A stretch of 25,947 nt of DNA from Anaerolineales bacterium UBA7227 (GCA_002473085.1 DKTP01000029.1:1-25947), one strand, 5' to 3'. Shown: positions 14,425 to 21,568, numbered from the stretch's first letter. The notes: generated by a model not told the origin, from the letters alone. A program made the numbers and translations.

Positions 14425-15876
14425 ATGCGAAACCGAGTGGTCATGGCCGCGTTAGTCGTGATTGCAATTGTGGCGGGCGTTTTGATCTATCTGAAGTTGA
14501 CCCCATCCGGAGCGCGCTCCGGGCGGGTGTGGGATTTTCTGACCGACCCCGCGTCCCACGCGGATTGGAAACTGGCCGCCGGTTCGCGCTGCGGCTCCGC
14601 CCCCTTCATCTTCCCCACCGACGGGATGGCCGGCTTCCTCTGGGACGATTCCTTCCGCGTCGGCCACCGTCACCAGGGCATTGACATCTTCGCCGGGACC
14701 GAGGCGGGCGTCGCCCCGGTTATCGCGGCCTACGACGGCTACCTCACCCGCCTCGCGGACTGGAAGTCCGCCGTCATCATGCGCGTCCCCAGCGATCCGC
14801 TCTCTCCCGGCCGTCAGATCTGGCTCTACTACGCCCACATGGCCGCCGCGGACGGGACCTCTTTCATCGCCGAGGAATTCCCGCCCGGCGCGAGCGAAAT
14901 CTTCGTCGCCGCGGGGACCTTCCTCGGCCGCCAGGGCGATTACTCCGGCGACCCAAACAATCCCGTCGGCGTCCACCTGCATTTCTCCATCGTGAAAGAC
15001 GACGGACAGGGGAATTTTATGAGCGAGTTATCCATCCGCAACACGTACGACCCCTCTCCGTATTTCGGCATCGAATTGAACGCAAAGAACAACGACGGTC
15101 AGCCGCCTCTCTGTAACGCCCTGGCGCGGCTGCATTCCCCTCATTTTTTTTTCATTCCGTTATTCCATTTCCCCGATTCATCCCTTTTTTCAAGAGGAGG
15201 CATCATGGAATTCCGAGATAAAGTCGTACTGATCACCGGGGCGGGAAAAGGCACAGGCCGCCAGGTGGCCGCCGCGTTCGCCGCGCAGGGAGCGCGCGTG
15301 GCCGCCAACGATATTTCGCCGCAAAGCCTGGACCTGCTGACGGCCGAACTCAACCTGAGCGGACAGTCCATCAAAACCTACGTGGAAGACGTCGCCAAAA
15401 AGGTCGGGGTGCAGGCGCTCGTCAAACAGGTGGAGGACGACTTCGGCCGCATTGACATCCTCGTCAACCACGCTTCGGTCGAGCCGCACTCTCCCCTGCT
15501 CGATATGGACGAGTGGGACTGGCGCCGCACCCTCGACGTGAATGTGACCGCCGCCTTCCTCGCCATGCAATCGACAGGCCGCATCATGCGCGAACGCGGC
15601 GGCGGGGTCATCGTCAACCTGGCCTCCTTCTCCGGCGGCACAGTGGCGCTCGACCGTTCGGCCTACGTTACCAGTCTCTTCGGCCTCATCGGGCTGACGC
15701 GGCAGGCGGCGCGCGAACTGTTCGCCTATGGCATCCGCGTCCACGCGGTGGGACGCGGGCTGGGACGCTTCCAGAACACCGGCGCCACCGTCCCCGCGGA
15801 CCTGTCGCGCGCGATCCTCTTCCTGTGCAGCCCGCGCGCCGCGCATCTCACCGGTCACATCGTCAACCTGCCGTAG
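14425..15876 (+). CDS. M23 (LytM-type) peptidase whose frame reads on into an SDR
   Basis: The first ~230 residues form a membrane-anchored M23 peptidase: an N-terminal helix (~5-23), the zinc ligands H83 and D87 (HQGID), H138 (YYAHMA) and H184/H186 (HLHFS). Such proteins cut peptidoglycan cross-links outside the cell. The domain appears to end near C230 (GQPPLC), but no stop follows: the frame continues through 30 odd residues encoded by T-rich, spacer-like DNA (T9 at 15144-15152, T6 at 15185-15190) directly into the short-chain dehydrogenase starting at M261. A fusion of an exported peptidase with a cytoplasmic-type SDR makes little sense. A lost stop or homopolymer indel is more likely; TAA occurs in another frame right after the domain (CTCTGTAAC). 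The SDR has its own Shine-Dalgarno, so the peptidase gene probably really ends around 15110-15180. The start follows a TATAAT by seven bases. Confidence 0.75.
   Translation: MRNRVVMAALVVIAIVAGVLIYLKLTPSGARSGRVWDFLTDPASHADWKLAAGSRCGSAPFIFPTDGMAGFLWDDSFRVGHRHQGIDIFAGTEAGVAPVIAAYDGYLTRLADWKSAVIMRVPSDPLSPGRQIWLYYAHMAAADGTSFIAEEFPPGASEIFVAAGTFLGRQGDYSGDPNNPVGVHLHFSIVKDDGQGNFMSELSIRNTYDPSPYFGIELNAKNNDGQPPLCNALARLHSPHFFFIPLFHFPDSSLFSRGGIMEFRDKVVLITGAGKGTGRQVAAAFAAQGARVAANDISPQSLDLLTAELNLSGQSIKTYVEDVAKKVGVQALVKQVEDDFGRIDILVNHASVEPHSPLLDMDEWDWRRTLDVNVTAAFLAMQSTGRIMRERGGGVIVNLASFSGGTVALDRSAYVTSLFGLIGLTRQAARELFAYGIRVHAVGRGLGRFQNTGATVPADLSRAILFLCSPRAAHLTGHIVNLP
15205..15876 (+). CDS. Short-chain dehydrogenase/reductase-like protein lacking the catalytic lysine
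   Basis: A 223-aa Rossmann-fold protein. The nucleotide-binding motif TGAGKGTG (11-18) and an acidic residue after strand 2 (ND) are present. Ser141 (NLASFSG) and Tyr154 are at the expected catalytic places. The Lys of YxxxK is Leu158 (YVTSL), NNAG has become VNHAS, and the PG turn after the sixth strand is replaced by VGRGLGR. Loss of the lysine predicts little normal oxidoreductase activity; a pseudoenzyme or binding protein is inferred. ATG 15205 is supported by AGAGGAGG (15193-15200), four bases upstream. The same frame is open from the upstream M23 peptidase, but this internal start is favoured. The DinB-like gene follows 35 bases later. Confidence 0.82.
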   Translation: MEFRDKVVLITGAGKGTGRQVAAAFAAQGARVAANDISPQSLDLLTAELNLSGQSIKTYVEDVAKKVGVQALVKQVEDDFGRIDILVNHASVEPHSPLLDMDEWDWRRTLDVNVTAAFLAMQSTGRIMRERGGGVIVNLASFSGGTVALDRSAYVTSLFGLIGLTRQAARELFAYGIRVHAVGRGLGRFQNTGATVPADLSRAILFLCSPRAAHLTGHIVNLP

Positions 15877-15911
15877 GCGGGATAAAATTTCGCCTGAAGC
15901 CGGAGGCGCGC

Positions 15912-16373
15912 ATGGAACAACTGCTCGAATACCGCCAAAAACTGCTCGACCGCTACGAGGCCGCCGCGCGGGAGTTCCGCGAGGCCGTCGAAGCCGCGAC
16001 CCAGCCGGACGTCCCGCGCGAGGCGGGCGGGTGGAACGTCCGCCAGATCGCGGCGCACACGCGCGACGTCGAGAAATTCGTCTACGGGGCGCGCGTCCGC
16101 CGCACGCTCGAGGAGGACGATCCGCTGTTCGAGAATTTCGACGGCGAGACTTACATGACCGAACATTACCGCGCCGACGAGCCGCTCGCTTCGATCCTCG
16201 ACGAGCTGGCGGCCTCCGTCCGAGACAACGCGGCGCGCCTGCGGACTCTCCCTCCCGAGGCGTGGACGCGTCCCGGCCGTCACGCGACGTACGGAGGCGG
16301 CTTCACCATCCAAGCCTGGGTGGAGCGCGCGCTGGCGCACATCGAGGAGCATTTGAAAACGGTGCAGGGTTAA
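15912..16373 (+). CDS. DinB-like four-helix-bundle protein
   Basis: A 153-aa, mostly alpha-helical protein with the DinB/YfiT/DUF664 layout. Residues ~1-40 form the first helix. AGGWNVRQIAAHTRDVEKF carries the first metal-ligand His, and AWVERALAHIEEHLKTV near the end supplies two further His. These three histidines typically bind a divalent metal. Relatives include damage-inducible proteins of unknown role and thiol transferases; the substrate here is unknown. GGAGG (15902-15906) lies five bases before ATG 15912, which fixes the start; the frame is open far upstream but has no sensible protein there. A strong terminator follows. Confidence 0.82.
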   Translation: MEQLLEYRQKLLDRYEAAAREFREAVEAATQPDVPREAGGWNVRQIAAHTRDVEKFVYGARVRRTLEEDDPLFENFDGETYMTEHYRADEPLASILDELAASVRDNAARLRTLPPEAWTRPGRHATYGGGFTIQAWVERALAHIEEHLKTVQG

Positions 16374-16377
16374 ACAG

Positions 16378-16419
16378 AGAACCCAGGTTTCTTTAAGAAA
16401 GCTGGGTTCTGAGTTTTTT
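16378..16419 (+). terminator. Rho-independent terminator after the DinB-like gene
   Basis: AGAACCCAG (16378-16386) pairs with CTGGGTTCT (16402-16410). Beyond one G/G mismatch, an inner TTTCTT/AAGAAA stem extends it. T6 (16414-16419) follows three bases after the stem. Confidence 0.85.
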
Positions 16420-16427
16420 GGCAGGTT

Positions 16428-16480
16428 GGAATCCGAAAGTTCTACTTTCGGCGATTCGTTCCGAGGCGGAACTTCGGGAA
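16428..16480. repeat. Two-hairpin REP-like element (copy 1)
   Basis: The first hairpin is CCGAAAGT (16433-16440), loop TCT, ACTTTCGG (16444-16451). The second, 16461-16477, is a decayed hairpin whose right half ACTTCGG is intact. The 22 bases 16431-16452 are identical to 19869-19890. The element lies between the convergent DinB-like and PAP2 genes. Confidence 0.8.
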
Positions 16481-16482
16481 TC

Positions 16483-17040
16483 TTAAACCAACAAGGGCAG
16501 GAGGTTTCCCATCCACGCCAGAAACGCGGGGGCGATCTTGAGGCCAATGATCCCCACGACGATTCCCAGCGCCATGCCCGCGACGACATCTGAAACATAG
16601 TGGACGCCCATCGCCACGCGCGCCAGCGCGACGAGCGGCGCCCAGACGCAGAGGAGAATCGCCAGCCAGCCGGGACCGAGTCCAAGAGCGAGGACGGCGA
16701 TCAGGAAGGCGCGCGCCGCGTGTCCCGAGGGAAAGGAGTGCGGGTCGGTGTTGCGGTAGATGCCTCCCCATTCGCCTTCGGGACGGCGGCGGCGGACGGT
16801 GAATTTGACGGTCAGCACGATGACGGCGAGAATGGCAATGGCCGCGAAGAGGACGAGCGCCCAGCGTTTCCAAAACGGGTCGCCCAGCCGCCAGAGCAGG
16901 ATCAGTCCCAGCCCCCAGAACCAGGAATCGCCCGAATGGGCAAAGAAGACCGCCAGCGCGCGGAGGAGGCCGGGCTTCTCAGCTACGCGCAGGCGGTCGG
17001 AGAGACGCGCGTCGAGTTCGAGGATGGAGCGGAAGGTCAT
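16483..17040 (-). CDS. PAP2-family membrane phosphatase
   Basis: A 185-aa protein with five to six hydrophobic helices and the three-part PAP2 phosphatase signature: K79-x6-R86-P87, PSGH at 104-107 (nucleophile His107) and R141-x5-H147-x3-D151. In the third motif the usual Ser before Arg is Ala. Family members dephosphorylate lipid phosphates such as undecaprenyl diphosphate, phosphatidic acid or phosphatidylglycerol phosphate at the outer face of the membrane; which one is unknown here. The start ATG (17040) overlaps the upstream nucleotidyltransferase stop by four bases, so translation is coupled. Confidence 0.92.
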   Translation of the reverse strand: MTFRSILELDARLSDRLRVAEKPGLLRALAVFFAHSGDSWFWGLGLILLWRLGDPFWKRWALVLFAAIAILAVIVLTVKFTVRRRRPEGEWGGIYRNTDPHSFPSGHAARAFLIAVLALGLGPGWLAILLCVWAPLVALARVAMGVHYVSDVVAGMALGIVVGIIGLKIAPAFLAWMGNLLPLLV

Positions 17041-17969
17041 TTCTTTTTGACGGGCGTTTTGGGTTTCGGATTTGCCTTTGCTTTCGGTTCGGCTTTTTTG
17101 GCCGCCGGTTTCTTCGCGGGGGCCTTCTTCACAGTCTCTTTGACGGCTGCCGCTTTCGCCGCTTTTCTCTCGGCGGATTTGGCGGCGCGCTTCTCTTTGG
17201 CCTGCTGCGCTTCGAGGTCGGCGCGCAGGAGTTCGAGCTGGTGCGGCTTATCCACGTCCATGCACGGCTCGGCGCGCTCCCAGACAATGGCGCGGCCTTT
17301 GATGTTGAGCCGCCTGCAGACGTGTTCCACCAGTTCGTCGAGCGTGGCGCTGCGGGTGATCACTTTCCAGAAAGTGTCGAGGCCGACGAGGGAGGCTTGC
17401 CGCATCGGGGACTTGCGATTGCCGATCAACTGCTCCCAAAGATCGAGATGCTCCGTCGCCATGCGGACGTGGGTAAGGTTGATGTCCGCGCCGCACAGGT
17501 CAATATCCTTAAGACGGGTGTAGGTGCGCTTCGAGCCGGGGAAGCGCGCCTCCATCACCTCGCGCGGGCAGACGCCATAGTAGATGTCGTCTCTCGTCTC
17601 CATGCACTTTGAGACCAGCCAGTCCACCATCTCGCCTTTGAGCGCGGGGATGTCGGACGAGACGATCAGGACGTATTCGGTCTTCGGATCGAGTTCGAGC
17701 GCCTTGTGGACGCCGGCCACGACGTTGGCGAGCATGCGTCCCTGGTTGGAGAGGTAGTGGACCGGCTTGGCGCTGACCAGTCCGCTTTTGGCGGAGAGGC
17801 CGACCAGGATGATTTCGTCCACCTGACGCGCGGCGTTGAGCGCGTCGAGCGTCCATTGGATCATCGGCTTGCCGGCGATGTCTATCAGGGCTTTGGAATC
17901 GCCTTTAGAATGGACATATAAGGGTTCTTCCGGTTGTGGAATTCCGCCTGCGGTGACAATGGCGTACAT
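17037..17969 (-). CDS. MobA-like nucleotidyltransferase with Lys/Ala/Pro-rich tail
   Basis: A 310-aa protein. Residues ~1-245 form a nucleotidyltransferase fold: an N-terminal YAIVTAGG loop, DSKALIDIAGKPMIQWTLDAL, VSSDIPAL (the metal-binding Asp after strand 4) and a late DVDKPHQL. Such enzymes transfer a nucleotide from an NTP to a phosphorylated small molecule. The first loop is shortened relative to the usual GGxSxRMG signature. Residues ~250-310 are a highly basic Lys/Ala/Pro tail resembling histone H1, absent from typical members. The start at 17969 is supported by AAGGAGG four bases upstream; a longer in-frame start at 18005 would place twelve polar residues before the fold. It lies between the quinate-dehydrogenase-like and PAP2 genes in one probable operon. 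Substrate unknown. Confidence 0.82.
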   Translation of the reverse strand: MYAIVTAGGIPQPEEPLYVHSKGDSKALIDIAGKPMIQWTLDALNAARQVDEIILVGLSAKSGLVSAKPVHYLSNQGRMLANVVAGVHKALELDPKTEYVLIVSSDIPALKGEMVDWLVSKCMETRDDIYYGVCPREVMEARFPGSKRTYTRLKDIDLCGADINLTHVRMATEHLDLWEQLIGNRKSPMRQASLVGLDTFWKVITRSATLDELVEHVCRRLNIKGRAIVWERAEPCMDVDKPHQLELLRADLEAQQAKEKRAAKSAERKAAKAAAVKETVKKAPAKKPAAKKAEPKAKANPKPKTPVKKK

Positions 17970-18018
17970 ATAGCCTCCTTGGGTTTGCGATTTGGAGATC
18001 GTCAATCGAAACCGCGAA

Positions 18019-18924
18019 TCAATTGAGTTCCTGCAACTGGGGTTCGAAGCCGAGCCGGTCGAGCATTTCGGTCAATTCGGGCCAGGAGAGGGCGCGTCCC
18101 TTGCCGGCCACGGCGACGAGCGCGGCTTCCATCATGTTTGTGCCGAACGAGCGTCCGTCCATGACGGGCGTGGTGGTGAGGAGGTATTTCACGCCGCATT
18201 GACGGAAGAGTTCCACGTCTTCGGGCGTGGTGGTGTTTGTCACGATGACCTTGCCCTTCATGTCGTCGGGCATGTTGCGTTTGATATAGAGACAATCGCC
18301 CGCGACGACGGTCGCCCACTGATAGTACTTTTCCCATTTCGGCGTGCGGACGTTCTGCTTTTCGCCCGTCGGGTAGAGCCACTCGAACGGGAAGCGCGTC
18401 ACGATGGGGATCATGATGGCCGCCAGGGCGCGCAGCGCGCTCATGGAGCGGAGGGGAATCGGGACGTCGAGCGTGAACATCAGGTCGCAGAAGACGGTTT
18501 CGTAACCCGCCTCGACGAAGGATTTGGAGAGTCCCCAGCGGTCCACGCCGACGGTGATCATCACTTTGCGTCCGCGTTCGTCGAGATAATCTTTGATCTT
18601 CTTTTCGAGGAAGGCGGGGGCTTTGTTTTCGAGCGTATTTTTCAACCCGCCGCCGTCCACGACGGGAGTCTTTTCGATGTAGCGCACCAGTTTTTGGACG
18701 GAATGGAAGGGATAGAATTTCCCCTCCACGATGGCGCCCAGGTCGGCTCCGCCCACGCCGAAGGCGTCCACTTGCCCGTCGAGTTCCTTGTATTTGAGCG
18801 CGGCGGCTTCCATGTCGCCATCCGTGCCGATGCGTTCAATGCTGACCTGTTCGCCGAGCAGCGTCACTTCCACTTTCTTGTTGCGCTTCGACGATCCAAT
18901 GCTGATGCTGACCGCGCGTTTCAT
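18019..18924 (-). CDS. Quinate 5-dehydrogenase-like protein of uncertain function
   Basis: A 301-aa soluble protein beginning SISIGSSKRNKKVE, with DGQVDAFGVGGADL (~49-62), GRKVMITVGVDRWG, GYETVFCDLMFTLDVPIPLRS and a late VKYLLTTTPVMDGRS. From memory, close relatives in Chloroflexota and some Firmicutes and Actinobacteria are labelled quinate 5-dehydrogenase, with little experimental basis. No clear classical dinucleotide-binding motif is seen, so the enzyme name should be taken lightly. The start is firm: AAAGGAGG (18932-18939 on the complement) lies seven bases before ATG 18924, under a good promoter. It heads a three-gene minus-strand operon with the nucleotidyltransferase (49-bp gap) and PAP2. 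Confidence 0.7.
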   Translation of the reverse strand: MKRAVSISIGSSKRNKKVEVTLLGEQVSIERIGTDGDMEAAALKYKELDGQVDAFGVGGADLGAIVEGKFYPFHSVQKLVRYIEKTPVVDGGGLKNTLENKAPAFLEKKIKDYLDERGRKVMITVGVDRWGLSKSFVEAGYETVFCDLMFTLDVPIPLRSMSALRALAAIMIPIVTRFPFEWLYPTGEKQNVRTPKWEKYYQWATVVAGDCLYIKRNMPDDMKGKVIVTNTTTPEDVELFRQCGVKYLLTTTPVMDGRSFGTNMMEAALVAVAGKGRALSWPELTEMLDRLGFEPQLQELN

Positions 18925-18954
18925 CTACGGGCCTCCTTTGGAAAATCTTCGGCG

Positions 18955-18984
18955 AGTATACACTGAATTGTAAGAAGATGTAAA
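18955..18984 (-). promoter_or_regulatory. Promoter of the quinate-dehydrogenase-like operon
   Basis: On the minus strand, -35 TTTACA (complement of 18979-18984), an 18-bp spacer and -10 TATACT (complement of 18955-18960). Predicted start is near 18948, leaving a leader of about 24 nt that includes the AAAGGAGG ribosome site. Unlike several other promoters here it gives a leadered mRNA. Confidence 0.6.
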
Positions 18985-19041
18985 ATCAGGGCTTCACGAA
19001 AGTTTTTCGCGATTCACACCAAAATTGACATGGAGGCTGGC

Positions 19042-19824
19042 ATGGCTCGGAAATTGATGTGGGTTTTTCTCGGTATTTTTATCGTTTTGACCGCGTTCAA
19101 TATCGCGGCGCTGCGCCTGAACCTGAGTTCGCCGTTCTATCTCTTCGTCACGGCCGTCACCCCGCTGTTTGGACTTTTGACCGCCCTCCTGCACGCCAGC
19201 CTGCGCTGGAACTGGCGCGCCGCGTTGACCCTCTTCGCGGTCTCGTTCGTCGTCAGCCTGGCGTTCGAAAGCGTCGGCGTCGCCACGGGACTGGTCTACG
19301 GGCCGTATCGCTACACCGAAAAACTGGGACCGAAGTTCCTCGGCCTCGTCCCGTACATGATACCGGCCGCGTGGTTCATGATGATGTACCCGTCCCTCGT
19401 CATCGCGGAGCGCGTCGCGCCGCGCGTCGACGGATGGAAGCGCGGGTTGACGGTCGCCGCGCTCGGCGGGATCGTGATGACCGCCTGGGACGTGGTGATG
19501 GACCCGATGCTGGTGCGCGGCGGTCACTGGGTCTGGGAGACGAACGGCGCGTACTTCGGCGTCCCGCTTCAAAACTATTGGGGCTGGTGGCTGACGACGT
19601 TCAGCGTGTTCCTCGTCTTCTGGCTGTTGACGCGTCGAAACGGCGACCCCGCGCGGGGTGTGGACGACCGAATCGCGGTCGCGGTCTACATCGTCACCGG
19701 GCTGGGAAACATCCTGACCTGCCTCGATCCCGACGCCGTCCAGCAATTGGGCGGCGCGGCGCTGGCGGGCATCTTTGCGATGTCGCCGTGGGCGATCATG
19801 GGATGGCTGAAATCCAAAGAATAG
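19042..19824 (+). CDS. CruF-like carotenoid biosynthesis membrane protein
   Basis: A 260-aa protein with about seven hydrophobic helices. It matches the carotenoid biosynthesis/DUF422 family (PF04240, CruF and haloarchaeal C50 carotenoid hydratases). Family marks include FESVGVATGLVYGPYRYTE with its conserved acid and Gly-Pro-Tyr, AWDVVMDP, HWVWE, and YFGVPLQNYWGWW. Known members hydrate psi-ends of acyclic carotenoids to give 1'-hydroxy groups. No phytoene synthase or desaturase is in the window. ATG 19042 is chosen because GGAGG (19032-19036) sits five bases before it; the ATG at 19030 overlaps that site. Pigment function is inferred. Confidence 0.88.
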   Translation: MARKLMWVFLGIFIVLTAFNIAALRLNLSSPFYLFVTAVTPLFGLLTALLHASLRWNWRAALTLFAVSFVVSLAFESVGVATGLVYGPYRYTEKLGPKFLGLVPYMIPAAWFMMMYPSLVIAERVAPRVDGWKRGLTVAALGGIVMTAWDVVMDPMLVRGGHWVWETNGAYFGVPLQNYWGWWLTTFSVFLVFWLLTRRNGDPARGVDDRIAVAVYIVTGLGNILTCLDPDAVQQLGGAALAGIFAMSPWAIMGWLKSKE

Positions 19825-19852
19825 AAAAACCGCCCGACAACGAGTCGGGCGG
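19825..19852 (-). terminator. Terminator between the convergent CruF-like and DUF4230 genes
   Basis: CCGCCCGAC (19830-19838) pairs perfectly with GTCGGGCGG (19844-19852) around AACGA. A5 at 19825-19829 supplies a T5 tract for minus-strand transcripts from the DUF4230 gene. On the plus strand AAATTT follows the stem, so it probably works, less well, for the CruF-like gene too. Confidence 0.85.
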
Positions 19853-19868
19853 AAATTTGGGAAAGGGG

Positions 19869-19919
19869 ATCCGAAAGTTCTACTTTCGGCTTTGATCAGT
19901 CCTGAAGTAGAACTTCAGG
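19869..19919. repeat. Two-hairpin REP-like element (copy 2)
   Basis: Hairpin one is CCGAAAGT (19871-19878), TCT, ACTTTCGG (19882-19889). Hairpin two is CCTGAAGT (19901-19908), AGA, ACTTCAGG (19912-19919). The two hairpins are imperfect inverted copies of each other, like a BIME. The first 22 bases are identical to copy 1 at 16431-16452. Both copies lie between convergent genes. Confidence 0.85.
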
Positions 19920-19934
19920 ATTCCAATTGCAGGT

Positions 19935-20609
19935 TTATTTCACAAAGATCGTGTTGGGAAAACCGAGCGCGGCGAAGAAGCGCAGCAGGTAGGCCTCGGC
20001 GTTGATCTGCGCCTGCGTCAGGATGCCGTCTTCCATCGCGGCTTTGAGAATCTCCTGCTCGGCAGTCTGGCGCGCCAGCGTTTCGAGATCGTTGACGCCT
20101 TTGGTGAAAATTCCCGTGTTGCGGTCGTAAACGTAGGATTTCTCGTTGTTGAGCGTGGCGACGAATACTTCCGCAGACGGCAGGGTCACATATAGCACGC
20201 CGCCGTCGTAGCGCATGTGCTGGGGCTCGATCTTGTTCATGTCGATGCCCGCGATAACGAGGCCGTGCGCGACGAAGAGCAGTTTGTCGCCGAAGAGGAA
20301 GTCGAGGGAGCCTTGTCCGCTTTCCGCGGTGATGACTTTCTCCACGCTGTATTGGATCGTCTCCAGACGCGCCAGTGCGCGGATCTCGGTGATGTACGTT
20401 ACCGGGTCGGGGATGATCGTGGGCGTGGGATTCATCAATTGCGCCACCTGCGTCTGCATGGACTGGTTGGCCTGCGCCAGGGGCTGGAGCGCGGAGTTGG
20501 CGTTGGCCGCGGTCTGATTCACCGCGTCGCGCACGGTGGTGACGATAAAGTAGATGCCCGCCGCCAGCACGATCAGGAAAATTAGGTTGAACCATCCGTT
20601 GTTCTTCAT
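19935..20609 (-). CDS. Membrane-anchored DUF4230 protein
   Basis: A 224-aa protein with one N-terminal transmembrane helix (~6-25), a Gln/Ala/Asn-rich stalk (~30-60) and a soluble domain from ~70. The ITEIRALARLETIQYSVEKVI segment and the later FVAHGLVIAGIDM and LPSAEVFVATLNNEKSYVYDRNTGIF segments match the DUF4230 pattern, a family of extracytoplasmic proteins of unknown function. The ATG at 20609 follows a perfect TATAAT by seven bases and starts directly before the membrane helix. An upstream in-frame extension to ~20855 would run through an intergenic repeat and is rejected. Confidence 0.82.
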   Translation of the reverse strand: MKNNGWFNLIFLIVLAAGIYFIVTTVRDAVNQTAANANSALQPLAQANQSMQTQVAQLMNPTPTIIPDPVTYITEIRALARLETIQYSVEKVITAESGQGSLDFLFGDKLLFVAHGLVIAGIDMNKIEPQHMRYDGGVLYVTLPSAEVFVATLNNEKSYVYDRNTGIFTKGVNDLETLARQTAEQEILKAAMEDGILTQAQINAEAYLLRFFAALGFPNTIFVK

Positions 20610-20616
20610 GCGCGGT

Positions 20617-20622
20617 ATTATA
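20617..20622 (-). promoter_or_regulatory. -10 box of the leaderless DUF4230 gene
   Basis: The minus strand reads TATAAT (complement of 20617-20622), then ACCGCGC, then the ATG at 20609. There is no Shine-Dalgarno and the -35 is weak (CTTTTC at 18-bp spacing). Confidence 0.65.
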
Positions 20623-20675
20623 AACCACGAGGGGACAAGGGAAAAGGATTTTTCCGCCCTGGGTTGGCGCGTTTT

Positions 20676-20825
20676 ATGGCCGTAGCAAAGTCGCTTGACA
20701 AGTTGGCCGATATGAAACGCGAATAGCGCGAATGGGCGAATTTCGCGAATTTTCTTAGGCTTTTTCGCGTCATTCGCAAATTCGCGGCATTCGCGATGAA
20801 AATCCTCAGACTTTGCTACAGCCAT
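20676..20825. repeat. MITE-like imperfect palindrome with CGCGAAT units (copy 1)
   Basis: The terminal inverted repeats ATGGCCGTAGCAAAGTC (20676-20692) and its reverse complement (20809-20825) agree at 16 of 17 positions. Within them, CGCGAAT-type units on the left arm (20718-20750) face ATTCGCG-type units on the right arm (20765-20797) around TTTTCTTAGGC. No reading frame is present. It fills most of the spacer between the divergent DUF4230 and response-regulator genes. Confidence 0.75.
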
Positions 20826-20903
20826 GGGCGCGTTTTCCCCGCCCTTGTCAGACATTCCGCCCTCGACTAAAATCCTAGCCTAACCAGAGGAAGTAGAGAA
20901 GCA

Positions 20904-21563
20904 ATGGCAAAACAACGCATCCTGCTCGTGGACGACCATGAGGTGGTGCGGCTGGGATTAAAATCCCTGCTGGAACGGCACCCCCAGTTCGACGTTATCG
21001 GCGAAGCCGGCTCGGCGCGCGAAGCGCTGGAACAGGTCAACATCCTCCAGCCCGACGTGGTGGTGATGGACATCCGCCTGCCGGGAGTTTCAGGGATCGA
21101 AGCCTGCGAGGAGATCGTCAACCGCCACCCCAACACCAAAGTCATTATGCTGACCTCCTACGCGGAGGATGAAATGCTCTTCTCGGCCATCCGCGCCGGG
21201 GCTTCGGGCTACATCCTCAAGCAGATCGGGAGCGAGGACCTGGTCAAGGCGCTCGAGGCGATCGGACGCGGCGAGGCCCTGCTCGATCCCGCGGTGACCC
21301 AGCGCGTCTTCCAGGAAGTCCGCCGCGCGGTCAAGGAGGAGGAGGCCTCGGCTTTCGCGCATCTCAGCCAGCAGGAGAAGCACGTTCTGCTGCTGGTCTC
21401 CGAGGGCAAGACCAACCGCGAGATCGCCAAGAACCTGTTCCTCGGCGAGGGGACGGTACGGAACTACGTCAGCAGTATCCTTTCCAAACTCGGCATGAAC
21501 AACCGCGCCGAGGCCGCGGCCTACGCGGTGGAACACAACCTGAGGGAATACATCGCCACGTAA
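20904..21563 (+). CDS. NarL/FixJ-family response regulator
   Basis: A 219-aa two-component regulator. The receiver domain (~1-120) has the acidic pair D10/D11, the phospho-acceptor D56 (VVMDIRLPG), a conserved Thr (VIMLTSYAE) and Lys in YILKQIG. A LuxR-type helix-turn-helix occupies ~150-212 ([18 protein letters not shown], then [20 protein letters not shown]). It resembles the DevR/DosR branch. AGAGGAAG lies about ten bases before ATG 20904, with a possible -10 (TAAAAT) at 20868-20873. No histidine kinase is in the window, so the input is unknown. A hairpin follows the stop. Confidence 0.95.
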   Translation: MAKQRILLVDDHEVVRLGLKSLLERHPQFDVIGEAGSAREALEQVNILQPDVVVMDIRLPGVSGIEACEEIVNRHPNTKVIMLTSYAEDEMLFSAIRAGASGYILKQIGSEDLVKALEAIGRGEALLDPAVTQRVFQEVRRAVKEEEASAFAHLSQQEKHVLLLVSEGKTNREIAKNLFLGEGTVRNYVSSILSKLGMNNRAEAAAYAVEHNLREYIAT

Positions 21564-21568
21564 CCCAC

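Noticed and set aside
14425..15876. A genuine bifunctional M23-SDR enzyme
   Set aside because: The peptidase works outside the membrane and the SDR inside, the join is spacer-like, and the SDR has its own ribosome site. Kept as one open frame only because no stop is present.
15513..15911. Upstream extension of the DinB-like frame
   Set aside because: It overlaps the SDR in another frame and encodes Arg/His-rich nonsense; GGAGG at 15902 marks the true start.
18941..19041. Riboswitch or structured leader ahead of the CruF-like gene
   Set aside because: Only ~100 bases are available, no conserved aptamer pattern was recognised, and the region is explained by the opposing promoter plus a Shine-Dalgarno.
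20610..20855. N-terminal extension of the DUF4230 protein
   Set aside because: It would read through the MITE-like repeat and the promoter. The TATAAT seven bases before ATG 20609 and the membrane helix right after it favour the short form.
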